From Gammaproteobacteria bacterium (GTDB lineage: Bacteria > Pseudomonadota > Gammaproteobacteria > Acidiferrobacterales > SPGG2): DNA of 61,614 nt. The DNA lies in contig JAOTYM010000009.1 of NCBI GenBank assembly GCA_029861845.1, positions 1-61,614 on the forward strand, written 5' to 3'. The notes beneath the pieces are model-generated. The model worked only from the letters and a program-made list of their open reading frames with translations, was not told the DNA's origin and did no database searches. Positions 15,663-23,979 of this stretch are shown here, one piece after another (within the stretch, counting starts at the first letter, position 1; each line of letters opens with the position of its first letter). The position numbers and the translations under genes are program-made.

Positions 15663-15700
15663 AACCAGGTGGTCGCGGTTTCGAGTCCTCCGGGCGCGCC
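15663..15700 (+). repeat. tRNA-Arg-like 3' half, copy 3
   Basis: AACCAGGTGGTCG, then a T-arm-like GCGG TTTCGAGT CCTC and the acceptor strand CGGGCGC GCC. Preceded by GCCGGTTTCGA, so the anticodon loop of an Arg-UCG tRNA (TTTCGAA) is still readable, but the stem has mismatches and the 5' half is absent. Same orientation as copy 1, 2.9 kb away. Confidence 0.6.
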
Positions 15701-15743
15701 GGTTACCGCATAAGGCCCGCCATTTGATTGAGCTATTTTTGTC

Positions 15744-17147
15744 ATGAAAAACACATGGTCACCGGCCAGTTGGCGTAGTTTGCCAGCGACGCAGCTGCCC
15801 GAGTATTCGGACAAGGCCGAGCTGGAACGTGTGCAGGCTACGCTACGCGGTTATGCACCGCTGGTATTGGCCGACCAGGCGCGCCGGCTTAAACGGGCGT
15901 TGGCGGGTGTGGCCAACGGCTACGGGTTCTTGCTGCAAGGCGGTGATTGCGCTGAAAGCTTTGCCGATTTCAGTGCCAATAATATACGCGATACGTTTTG
16001 CATATTGCTGCAAATGGCCGTGGTTTTGACATTCGGGGCAGCGTGTCCGGTCGTTAAGGTAGGGCGGTTAGCGGGACAGTTCGCTAAGCCTCGCTCGCAG
16101 CAAACTGAAATCCGCGATGGCCAGGAGCTGGAAAGTTACCGCGGGGATATTATCAACGGGTCTGAGTTCGATGCGGCGGCACGACGACCGAAGGCTGAAC
16201 GCATGTTGACCGCTTACCGTCAGGCGTCGGAGACGTTGGCGTTGCTACGCAAGTTTGCCCAGGGTGGGTTTGCAGGTCTTCACCAAGTCCACCGCTGGAA
16301 TCTAGACTTCGTAGCAGGAAGCCCTCAGAGCCAACGCTATCGTGAATTGGCCGACCGTATCACAGACACGCTGGAATTTATGGCTGCCTGTGGCCTCACG
16401 TCCGAAACCACGCCGCAAATCCGCGAGATAGAGTTCTTCACTTCACACGAAGCCCTGCTATTGCCCTATGAAGAGTCGCTGACACGAATGGATGCAGAAT
16501 CGGGTGAATGGTACGACGGGTCCGCCGATATGTTGTGGATCGGCGACCGAACACGACAGCCGGACGGTGCGCATGTGGAATTCGCCCGCGGCGTTAACAA
16601 CCCGATTGGGGTGAAATGCGGTCCCAGGCTTGCGCCCGACGAGCTCATCCAGTTGCTCGACATACTCAACCCGGATAACGACCCCGGACGCGTTACACTC
16701 ATAACCAGGATGGGGGCAGATCACGTTGAGCAAGAATTACCGCCGCTGATCCGCCGGGTGCAGCATGAAGGACGAACAGTAATATGGTCCTGCGACCCCA
16801 TGCACGCGAATACGGTGCGATCGAAGGCGGGGTATAAAACTAGGAATTTCGATCGCATCCTTATCGAAGTGCACAAGTTTTTCGCCGCTCATGCGAGCGA
16901 GGGAACGCATGCCGGTGGTATTCATATCGAGATGACTGGTCAGAACGTCACTGAGTGTGTGGGCGGTGCCCATGCTATCACTGAAGAGCGGTTAGGCGAT
17001 CGTTATCATACTTTGTGTGATCCGCGCCTCAACGCTTCTCAGGGACTGGAGCTTGCGTTTTTGATCGCCGAGGCCTTGAAGGAAGAGCGTTCGAGATCGA
17101 CACAATATCAGGTCGGTTCGCAGATGTTTAAGATCTCGTCGCAATAA
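15744..17147 (+). CDS. Class II 3-deoxy-7-phosphoheptulonate (DAHP) synthase
   Basis: 467 residues, close to the usual length of the plant/mycobacterial class II enzymes. It condenses phosphoenolpyruvate with erythrose 4-phosphate, the first step of the shikimate pathway. Characteristic stretches are [17 protein letters not shown] at the start, [11 protein letters not shown] (metal and PEP site Cys), [44 protein letters not shown] and [15 protein letters not shown]. The ATG has only a poor ribosome site. It stands alone, with a convergent ferredoxin oxidoreductase operon downstream. Confidence 0.95.
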   Translation: MKNTWSPASWRSLPATQLPEYSDKAELERVQATLRGYAPLVLADQARRLKRALAGVANGYGFLLQGGDCAESFADFSANNIRDTFCILLQMAVVLTFGAACPVVKVGRLAGQFAKPRSQQTEIRDGQELESYRGDIINGSEFDAAARRPKAERMLTAYRQASETLALLRKFAQGGFAGLHQVHRWNLDFVAGSPQSQRYRELADRITDTLEFMAACGLTSETTPQIREIEFFTSHEALLLPYEESLTRMDAESGEWYDGSADMLWIGDRTRQPDGAHVEFARGVNNPIGVKCGPRLAPDELIQLLDILNPDNDPGRVTLITRMGADHVEQELPPLIRRVQHEGRTVIWSCDPMHANTVRSKAGYKTRNFDRILIEVHKFFAAHASEGTHAGGIHIEMTGQNVTECVGGAHAITEERLGDRYHTLCDPRLNASQGLELAFLIAEALKEERSRSTQYQVGSQMFKISSQ

Positions 17148-17254
17148 CGATTCAAAGGAGTTATAACTTCGACCTCCGATTAACACAGAAGGTATCTGAC
17201 CTCAACGTTCCAGCAGCACTCATCGCAATTGGCGTTGTGGTGCGTCGCGTTGAC

Positions 17255-17284
17255 GCTAAGCGCACACGTGGCGTGCGACTTAGC
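17255..17284. terminator. Bidirectional hairpin between convergent operons
   Basis: GCTAAG-CGCAC (17255-17265) pairs with GTGCG-A-CTTAGC (17273-17284), an 11-bp stem with one bulged A and a 7-base loop. It lies between the DAHP synthase stop and the oxidoreductase beta-subunit stop. There is no T tract on either strand, so termination would not be of the classical kind. Confidence 0.45.
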
Positions 17285-17296
17285 TATCTGACATGG

Positions 17297-18310
17297 CTAC
17301 GCCTGAGCGAACGGAATCACCCCTGGTACGAGCCACTTCTCCCACATCTCGTCAACCTTTGCCTGGAAGTAGTCGATGTCTTCTTCGACAAAGTGAGCGA
17401 AGCGACCCTGCCTTAGCAAGTATTCGCGAACCGGCTTACGCTTGAACGCTCCGCTAGCGATATGCTTGCTCTTGCCGTACATCTTGACTTTGCCCTCTTC
17501 GACCTCGTAGAGGGGCCAGATGCCGGTCTCGGTCGCAAGCTCACCGAGCTCATGGGAGTACTTCGGATCGTAATCCCAGCCTTTGGGGCACGGATCGAGC
17601 GAGTGGATGAACGTCGGCCCGCCGATGGTCAATGCCCGGCGCACTTTATTCATCGTGTCGATAGCGTTTCCGGCGGTAACGGTGGCGACATACTTACAGT
17701 CGGGATGGCCGGCCGCCAACATCGCCGCCGTGTTCTTCTTCCAGCGCCGGTGCATGATGCGATGCACCTTGCCCGGCGGGCTGAAGGTGGAGTTCGCGCC
17801 GTACGGCGATGATCCCGACACCTGGATGTCGGTGTTGGCGTATGACTCGTTGTCGTACATGAAGATCAACAAATTGTAATGGGTGTGCTGCAGTGCGGCC
17901 GAAATGGCTGACAGCCCCATGTCGGCGCCGCCGCCATCGCCGCAAAAGGAGATGACGTTGATCGGCTCCTCCTCCATCTTACCCTTGCGCATCATTGCCC
18001 TCAGAGCGGCGACGGTGCCGGTGGCAGCGGAGCCCGCGGACCCGAGCTGCGTGTGCATCCAGGGCACCACCCACGGGGTGGAATAATACGTCGTGTTGGC
18101 CACGTACATGCAGCCGGTGGCGCCGAGGATGATCGAGCGTGGGCCGGCCGCCTTGGCCATGAGCTTCATGACGAGCGCCGACTCGCACCCCTGACAGGTG
18201 CGGTGACCCGAGGTGAAATACTCCTCGCGGGCGACTTTCTTGATGCCCTTCCAGGGTTCGAGGACCTGGGTTGAAATGAAGTCACTTAAAGCTATGGTAG
18301 TTTCTTGCAT
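17297..18310 (-). CDS. porB: Pyruvate/2-oxoacid:ferredoxin oxidoreductase, beta subunit (TPP-binding)
   Basis: 337 residues. A CQGC motif near residue 39 with later Cys (ATGC, DPCPKG) would hold a [4Fe-4S] cluster. The thiamine diphosphate site is FCGDGGGADMGLSAI to DNESYANTD (GDG to N pattern), and SGSSPYGA and PPGKVHR are typical of pyruvate-type enzymes. The complex reversibly makes acetyl-CoA, CO2 and reduced ferredoxin from pyruvate, or pyruvate from acetyl-CoA in reductive carbon fixation. It is the last gene of the three, five bases after the alpha subunit. Pyruvate rather than another 2-oxoacid is a likely but unproven substrate. Confidence 0.85.
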   Translation of the reverse strand: MQETTIALSDFISTQVLEPWKGIKKVAREEYFTSGHRTCQGCESALVMKLMAKAAGPRSIILGATGCMYVANTTYYSTPWVVPWMHTQLGSAGSAATGTVAALRAMMRKGKMEEEPINVISFCGDGGGADMGLSAISAALQHTHYNLLIFMYDNESYANTDIQVSGSSPYGANSTFSPPGKVHRIMHRRWKKNTAAMLAAGHPDCKYVATVTAGNAIDTMNKVRRALTIGGPTFIHSLDPCPKGWDYDPKYSHELGELATETGIWPLYEVEEGKVKMYGKSKHIASGAFKRKPVREYLLRQGRFAHFVEEDIDYFQAKVDEMWEKWLVPGVIPFAQA

Positions 18311-18315
18311 GATGG

Positions 18316-19572
18316 CTACTCCCTCACTCCGATCCAGTGAGTATCTTGATCGTCAATGTCGCCGCCGTTGGCGGCGTCCAACACCTTGCTGGTGATATCG
18401 ATAACATTGTCGGTACTTACCTCACGTCCGCCCAGACCGGCGATGAATGAAACGATCGCGGGCCGGTTCGCCATTGGGTACAGGGCGCAGCGCAGCTCGT
18501 TGGCCAGCACGCCGCCGAAGAAGCTGGCGCCGAAACTATAATCGCGATCGATCACGCCTACCGCCTGCACCCCGGACAACGCATCCTGCAGCTCGATGGT
18601 CGGGAACGGGCGGAACCACCTGACGCGAACAAAGCCGACCTTCTTGCCTCGCTCTCGCATTTTGCGGACCGCGACTTTCACCGGCATCGCTAGGGTGCCC
18701 ATTCCCACGAGGGCGACCTCGGCGTCCTCCATCATGTAACGCTCTATAAAGGGCTCGCCGCCGCGCCCGAACTGGGCGTTGAAATCGTCGTACGCCTCGA
18801 TAATGACGTCACGGGCACGACGCGCCGCCATGTCGCTCTGCCGGCGGATCTCCATCACCCAATCCTCGTTCGCCTGGGGGGCGATGGTGATCGGGTTGTC
18901 CGGATGCAACTGCTTTTCCGCCCGGTCATAGGGCGGCAGGAAGCTGTTGACCATGTCCTGGGTGGGAACGTTGACGATCGACTGTGAATGAGTGAGAAAA
19001 GCACCGTCACAGCTGATCGCACAGGGAAGGAAGACACGTTTGTCTTCGGCCACGCGGTAGGCGATCAGCGCCGTGTCCAACGCCTCCTGCGCCGTTGCCA
19101 CCCAGGCGAGCATCCAGCCTAAGTCTCGCACCGCGAGCGCATCGTTGTGTTCAACCCCGAAGGCGCCGGGATCGTCGAGCGCCCTATTGCCAACCATGGC
19201 AACCATCGGCAAACGTAAGCCGGCGGTGACCGCCAGCGCCTCGAAGGCGTAGAGCCAACCGACACCACTAGAGCCACAAAAAACGCGGGCCCCCACCGCC
19301 GAAGCGTGCTTGACGATCTCGAACTGTGAGTGCTCGCTCTCGGCAACGATATATTCGCAGTCGAATTCCCCGTTGGCGATCAGTTGCGATACGTATTGCA
19401 TGACCGTGTCGTAGGGTCGGATCGGGTACGCCGTGATCACGTCGACGTCGGCGAGTCGGACCGCATGCGCGACTGCTTCGCTGCCGCTGATCAACTCCTC
19501 CGATCCAGCGCGCGGTGCGCGGGCGGTTGCGATATCAACTTTCTTAGCAGTAGCTGTCTTAGGAGGGGTCAT
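18316..19572 (-). CDS. porA: Pyruvate/2-oxoacid:ferredoxin oxidoreductase, alpha subunit
   Basis: 418 residues. The N-terminal pyrimidine-binding domain has SGSEAVAHAVRLADVDVITAYPIRP and EYIVAESEHSQFE (the catalytic-type Glu region), then GARVFCGSSGVGWLYAFE. The C-terminal domain II is present as VALVGMGTLAMPVKVAVRKMRERGKKVG and RWFRPFP. The start overlaps the 3' end of the gamma-delta gene by 14 bases, so translation is probably coupled. It pairs with the beta subunit to form the active site. Confidence 0.88.
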   Translation of the reverse strand: MTPPKTATAKKVDIATARAPRAGSEELISGSEAVAHAVRLADVDVITAYPIRPYDTVMQYVSQLIANGEFDCEYIVAESEHSQFEIVKHASAVGARVFCGSSGVGWLYAFEALAVTAGLRLPMVAMVGNRALDDPGAFGVEHNDALAVRDLGWMLAWVATAQEALDTALIAYRVAEDKRVFLPCAISCDGAFLTHSQSIVNVPTQDMVNSFLPPYDRAEKQLHPDNPITIAPQANEDWVMEIRRQSDMAARRARDVIIEAYDDFNAQFGRGGEPFIERYMMEDAEVALVGMGTLAMPVKVAVRKMRERGKKVGFVRVRWFRPFPTIELQDALSGVQAVGVIDRDYSFGASFFGGVLANELRCALYPMANRPAIVSFIAGLGGREVSTDNVIDITSKVLDAANGGDIDDQDTHWIGVRE

Positions 19573-20689
19573 TAGCTATCTCCTCGGCGTATTGGCCCAG
19601 GTGGTGAAATCCGTGCGTACGGGCGGGTGGTTGCGAAATCTTCTCGGACAGCCACCCCGAGTAACTTTCCTTGTCCTTGGTCCACATTTCCCACTGGCCC
19701 GCGTTATCGGTGAAGGCTTCCTCGTTGACCATGGTGATACACTGGCTTACCGGGCAGACGGCCTCGCACACGCCACAACCACAGCAAGCTTCCATGTTGG
19801 CGTCGTAGAAGCCGTCGGGCGTGATGTCGAAGCAAGAGTCCGGGCACTGTAGCCAACAGATCTTGCACTGGGTACAGGTGTCGAAGTTGACCACCGGCCG
19901 CATGGTGCGCGTCGAGAACTTCTTGAAAGTGGGGTTGCGTGTGGGGACGTAGCCGCCATCGCGGCCGGGAACCTCTTGCTGTCCGGCCATGCCACGAATC
20001 ACCAGACCCTCTTCCATCTTGGTCCAGCCCGGCATTTCGAACTCGAAGGGCACCTCATCGTTGCCCTGATCGGTGTTAACCGAAACCGACTCGACCAAGT
20101 CGTAGGCCTTCTTGGCAGAAGTCACCTTCAGGGGATCGCTGATCGTCGCCACGATGGAGTCCAGGCTCACTAGGTGTGGGGCGACCTTGGCCAGCGCCCC
20201 GAGCAGGCGTACGTCGGTGTGGTCGTCCTTGTACACCCATAGCCCCGAGAAACTCGCTGTACCTTTGACGGTGGCAAGATTGTAAGGCTTGCCCTTGCGA
20301 TGGATCTCCCCGATCAGTTTATCGGCCGAGCGGGTCGAGGCAACCAACAGCGTGCCGCCCTCCGTGAGCAGCTTGTTGATCGGTTGCAGACCATACCAGG
20401 CCCAGGACTCGACACCCTTACACAAGGTGTCGTCGGCAGCAATGGTCACATCATTATTGTCGGGCTCGTACCGCGACAGGTGCTCTTCCATCTCCTCTTC
20501 GGTGTCAGCCACTACGGCGAACTGCTTGGCGGGGATACCGTTACGTTCAGGTGAGTCACTGTAGCGTCCGAACGCGATGCCGATCTTGCCTTCGTTTTTG
20601 GCGGCAAAGACAATTCCCCGGCAGATGTTCTTGGCTAGAGTCTTTTGAAAAATGCCGCGGTACACGACCTCTACAGAACCGGTACTCAT
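19559..20689 (-). CDS. Fused gamma-delta subunit of the 2-oxoacid:ferredoxin oxidoreductase
   Basis: 376 residues from ATG 20689, chosen because AGGAGG sits eight bases upstream. The gamma domain (about 1-190) starts VEVVYRGIFQKTLAKNICRG and carries GIAFGRYSDSPERNGIPAKQFAVV. The delta part (about 225-345) begins MPGWTKMEEGLVI and contains two [4Fe-4S] motifs, CTQCKICWLQCPDSCF and CCGCGVCEAVCPVSQC. The fusion gives a three-gene complex instead of four. It moves electrons from the TPP site to external ferredoxin. A 181-bp gap separates it from the reductase gene upstream, so it may have its own promoter. Confidence 0.85.
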   Translation of the reverse strand: MSTGSVEVVYRGIFQKTLAKNICRGIVFAAKNEGKIGIAFGRYSDSPERNGIPAKQFAVVADTEEEMEEHLSRYEPDNNDVTIAADDTLCKGVESWAWYGLQPINKLLTEGGTLLVASTRSADKLIGEIHRKGKPYNLATVKGTASFSGLWVYKDDHTDVRLLGALAKVAPHLVSLDSIVATISDPLKVTSAKKAYDLVESVSVNTDQGNDEVPFEFEMPGWTKMEEGLVIRGMAGQQEVPGRDGGYVPTRNPTFKKFSTRTMRPVVNFDTCTQCKICWLQCPDSCFDITPDGFYDANMEACCGCGVCEAVCPVSQCITMVNEEAFTDNAGQWEMWTKDKESYSGWLSEKISQPPARTHGFHHLGQYAEEIANDPS

Positions 20690-20870
20690 AGCCCATGCCT
20701 CCTGTTGGTATCTTGTATACACCCTGTGAGCGGCCGAGCATACCAACCTTAACGCATTACAGGCAACCACTGGCGACCCTGCAAGAACGTGATGCGTCAC
20801 GTAACATCAGATCAACCTCTGGTTTTCGGCGCTGCCTTGGGGCCTGAATAGCCGCCGATCGACAGCCTGC

Positions 20871-22253
20871 CTAGCCGGAGGCGTCGAGCATCGCCAACAT
20901 CTCTTCGACGCGAGCGAACTTTTCCCTCGGTTTTCCGGCAGTTTCGCCGCGTTGCATCTCCGCCGCGTCGATCCGCTGCCAGTCTGCGTAGCTGACCACA
21001 CGAATGTCGCGATCTTTCAATAGCTTCCTCACTTCATCTGCGCCCGGCTTGCTACCAGCGTCAAGATTTGGCAGGTCTTCTAGCAGCAATTTCACTGTGG
21101 CCACACTGTCGGCGCGATTGGTGCCAATGATTCCGGTCGGGCCACGCTTGATCCAGCCTGCCACATACAAACCCGGAACGACGTTTTCCCCATCGATAAT
21201 GCGTCCTTCCTGGTTAGGGAAAACGCCGCCGCGCTCGTCGAAAGGCACACCGGCAATTGCGACACCGCGATAGCCGATGCTGCGAAACAACACACCGCAT
21301 GCGAGTTCCTCCAGCTCACCAGTCGCCCGCGCCACCTGTTGCGACGGTTCGCCCTCTAAGCGATTTTTCATCAGCACGACGCGCTCGAGCCTTTCCTCGC
21401 CCTTGAGCTCTACCGGGCTTCTGAGGAACCGCAAGTGGCAGCGGCGGTGTCGTGTCGGTGACGGTCGCGAAGCGAAGCCCTGCATCACTTCATAACTTTT
21501 CATATTCGCGCGATTGCGTCTGTCCGCAAACTCCTCGCGGCTCGCCGAGCCCAACTCCAGATCGTTCGGATCCACGACTGGGTCGCAGTCCGCCAATTCA
21601 CCAAGCTCTCTCAGCTCTGAATGAGTGAACTTCGCTTGCGCCGGACCGCGGCGTCCGATCATGTGAATGTCGCGAATCTTGCTCTGAGCCAAAACCTCCA
21701 ACGCGTGCTTGGCGATATCCGTATGTTTTAGTTCATCCACTGTCTTGGCGAGGATTCGGCAGACATCGACAGCTACATTCCCTTGGCCGATAATCACCGC
21801 GGTGTCATGCGACAGATCGAACACTTGATCGCGATAGTCGGGGTGGCCGTTGTACCAGCCGACGAACTCGGTAGCCGTATGACTACCCAAAAGATTCTCC
21901 CCCGGAATCGCTAGCGATCGGTCCGTTTCCGCACCGCACGTAAACACAACCGCGTGGTAGAAATTCTTCAGTTCCTCCACACTGATGTCATGGCCAACCA
22001 TGACATTGCCCAGTAGTTGAAATTGTGGAGACTCGGCAATCCGCTGATAGACGAGAATGGGTTCCTTGAGCTTCGGGTGGTCCGGTGCAACGCCACTGCG
22101 TACGAGTCCAAAAGGCGAGGGAAGCCTTTCAAACATGTCGACTAAGACTACCGGCTTCGATTTGAGCAACGCCTCGGCGGCGTAGAAGCCGCTTGGCCCA
22201 CTGCCAACGATAGCTGCTCGCAGCGGGCTCTGCTCTGTACCGAGGTCGCTCAC
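20871..22253 (-). CDS. Ferredoxin/adrenodoxin-NADP+ reductase (FprA-like)
   Basis: 460 residues from GTG 22253 (GGAG six to nine bases upstream); an in-frame TTG at 22283 would add ten residues. FAD site AAIVGSGPSGFYAAEALL, NADP site TAVIIGQGNVAVDVCRILAK, and GRRGPAQAKFT, the signature of the adrenodoxin-reductase family, are present, as is GWIKRGPTGIIGTN near the end. It transfers electrons between NADPH and ferredoxin. It lies between a 7Fe-type ferredoxin and the oxidoreductase genes, so it probably supplies reduced ferredoxin for pyruvate synthesis or drains it to NADP+ (inference). Confidence 0.88.
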   Translation of the reverse strand: MSDLGTEQSPLRAAIVGSGPSGFYAAEALLKSKPVVLVDMFERLPSPFGLVRSGVAPDHPKLKEPILVYQRIAESPQFQLLGNVMVGHDISVEELKNFYHAVVFTCGAETDRSLAIPGENLLGSHTATEFVGWYNGHPDYRDQVFDLSHDTAVIIGQGNVAVDVCRILAKTVDELKHTDIAKHALEVLAQSKIRDIHMIGRRGPAQAKFTHSELRELGELADCDPVVDPNDLELGSASREEFADRRNRANMKSYEVMQGFASRPSPTRHRRCHLRFLRSPVELKGEERLERVVLMKNRLEGEPSQQVARATGELEELACGVLFRSIGYRGVAIAGVPFDERGGVFPNQEGRIIDGENVVPGLYVAGWIKRGPTGIIGTNRADSVATVKLLLEDLPNLDAGSKPGADEVRKLLKDRDIRVVSYADWQRIDAAEMQRGETAGKPREKFARVEEMLAMLDASG

Positions 22254-22316
22254 GCTGCTCCGTTTCTTGTATCCGGGAAGCAAAGGGAATGCGAAGTCAA
22301 AGGGGAGCCCTTCTTT

Positions 22317-22619
22317 CTAAAAACCCAATTCCTTTTGTCTCTCTTCCGCACCTGGATAGGCGTCTTCTTTCTCAGTTACCAGTGGCAGCTCGGGTGCGCG
22401 TTCTTCGTTGATTTGAATCCATTGCTGCTTGTCCTCCGGGATCGGGTCTTCGTAAATTGCCTCCACCGGGCACGTAGGTATGCAAGCACTGCAATCAATA
22501 CACACTTCAGGGTCGATATAGAGCATCTCGTCATCGCCATGAAAACAGGCGACCGGGCAGACCATGACACAGTCGGTGAAACGGCAGCGTTTACAATTAT
22601 CGGTTACGATGGTTGTCAT
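22317..22619 (-). CDS. fdxA: Seven-iron ferredoxin (FdxA type)
   Basis: 100 residues from ATG 22619, preceded by AGGAGG. CKRC-x4-C-x3-CP and CIDCSACIPTCP are the cluster motifs, in the arrangement of FdxA ferredoxins holding one [3Fe-4S] and one [4Fe-4S]. The C-terminal extension (about 60-100) with QQWIQINE is standard for the family. It is followed by the NADP reductase gene after 63 bp and the pyruvate oxidoreductase further on, so it is the likely electron carrier of that module. Confidence 0.88.
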   Translation of the reverse strand: MTTIVTDNCKRCRFTDCVMVCPVACFHGDDEMLYIDPEVCIDCSACIPTCPVEAIYEDPIPEDKQQWIQINEERAPELPLVTEKEDAYPGAEERQKELGF

Positions 22620-23102
22620 TCTATCCTCCTGCTTGCGTCGAGAGCGCAAGCGCCAAACCCTATCTCTGTTCAGGCTAACCGAATCAACGCCCGACCGCCG
22701 ATACTCTCTGTTTCTGTTAGTTTCGTCAATCACCGCCCGGCGCTCATTTAGATCGAGCACAAGAGCGAGTGCTAAATGGGCTGAACCGGAGCTTGAACTC
22801 ATGCTTCTACCCTGGGCTGTAACAACAGACCTAATCAAATGGCGTGATGGGCGCGCCGTGACTCCGTACCCGATCAGCAATTGGACTGAGGGCGTCACCG
22901 GCCATGATGGTTACTCGTTGCCGAAGCCCGCTATCTTGCGGCCAAGTGGATCTATCAAATGCCAAATGAAGTAAAAGGCTAGAATCCGGACAGCGCGACA
23001 TGCTGCAATTATTGGAGGCCGCCTTTCCGGATTGGGAAGACACTTTCGGACCGGCATAGGCCCACCCACTACCAATTAGCCGCTCCCGTCTGTAATCTGA
23101 AA
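22620..23102. other. Non-coding or decayed stretch
   Basis: About 480 bases without a convincing gene. A short open stretch ending near 23059 reads LLEAAFPDWEDTFGPA but has no recognisable start or family. The promoter of the ferredoxin gene should lie at its left end. Confidence 0.5.
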
Positions 23103-23330
23103 GCCGATTTACTGCGGGTTGGCCACGCGATGTCACGCACCGAGGCGCGCCGCCGGTCTACCGGGGATGGCCATATTGCGGTAATCCAAGGGGTGAAGTA
23201 TCGCAAGGATGCGGAAGTGATCGATGAGACGCCAGCGGCCTACAAATCTATCGATCTAGTCATGCAAGCACAGCGTGATCTGGTCGAGGTTGTGCACGCG
23301 CTGTGTCGGCTGGTCTGCGTAAAGGGTTAG
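23103..23330 (+). pseudogene. RtcB (RNA-splicing ligase) C-terminal remnant
   Basis: The frame ending at TAG 23328 reads GHAMSRTEARR, then IQGVKYRKDAEVIDETPAAY, KSIDLVMQAQRDLVEVVH and VCVKG. These are the last conserved blocks of RtcB (RAMSRTxA, YKDAxxVIDETPxAYK, DLVxVVHxL, VxVKG). Only about 70 of the roughly 400-480 residues of the family remain, and no catalytic His or Cys block is present. Upstream sequence does not match, so this is a gene fragment. Confidence 0.75.
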
Positions 23331-23348
23331 GTTTATGTTCTGCGCTCC

Positions 23349-23660
23349 TCATTTTTTCCGAGCCGCCTTATTGTAGACCTGACGCCAAAATTTCCTTTGG
23401 GCCGCGTTTTTCTGCGGATTTTGTCTGCGCTTGGTGGATTTCGCGACCTTATGATAGTTGGCACATGCGATTAGTTCCAAAGGGTCTATTTTTAGTACGC
23501 GTGCAAGTTTAATCGCTGCCTCATCATTGAGATGACTAACATCGTTATACCAATTGAAGATATGATTCGGTGGAACGCCAAGCTCTTGGCTGAGCGCAGC
23601 ATCGGTGGCGAGACTGCGTTGGCGTTTCGCCTCGTTTAGGTAGCGAGATATGCTCTTCAA
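23349..23660 (-). CDS. Small HTH protein of phage type (DUF3693-like)
   Basis: 103 residues. The N-terminal helix-turn-helix reads ISRYLNEAKRQRSLATDAALSQELGVPPNHIFNWYN, followed by LNDEAAIKLARVLKIDPLELIACANYHKVAKS, the pattern of small Cro/CI-like or DUF3693 proteins of prophages. The tail is very basic. It sits next to an RtcB fragment and an AT-rich gap, suggesting the remains of a mobile element. Confidence 0.65.
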   Translation of the reverse strand: MKSISRYLNEAKRQRSLATDAALSQELGVPPNHIFNWYNDVSHLNDEAAIKLARVLKIDPLELIACANYHKVAKSTKRRQNPQKNAAQRKFWRQVYNKAARKK

Positions 23661-23979
23661 GAGTGCTGTAACATTGTTTCTTGTGTCTTGCTAAGTATAC
23701 GGAGTGTTCAAGCTTGGGCAATTAGATGGGCGATTTATTTTTGTGTTTTTCAAATTATTGAATTAAATTGCAAGCTACTCGATTTAGAGCCCGCAGCTTA
23801 GGCATTTGGCGAATTGGATAAACAAGAAGTTTGTGATTTGACGGCAGATCTGCACTGCCAATGTGGAGCGTTCAGTGGTGCGATCATCGCCACCCACGAT
23901 TGTGCCCTGAAAGGGCCGGGCCGGCTTGGGCGTGCCGTCAAGCTTGGGCGAGAATAGCAAACAACTCGGGCATCTTACC
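23661..23979. other. AT-rich gap with a short direct repeat
   Basis: No gene seen. The first half is clearly richer in A and T than its surroundings. TCAAGCTTGGGC occurs at 23708-23719 and 23939-23950. The promoter of the HTH gene should lie at the left end. Confidence 0.45.

Noticed and set aside
15620-15700. A complete tRNA-Arg(UCG)
   Set aside because: The anticodon loop is readable but the stem has two mismatches and the 5' half is missing.
19433-19852. A long open frame antisense to the oxidoreductase genes
   Set aside because: A shadow of the - strand genes, with no family pattern of its own.
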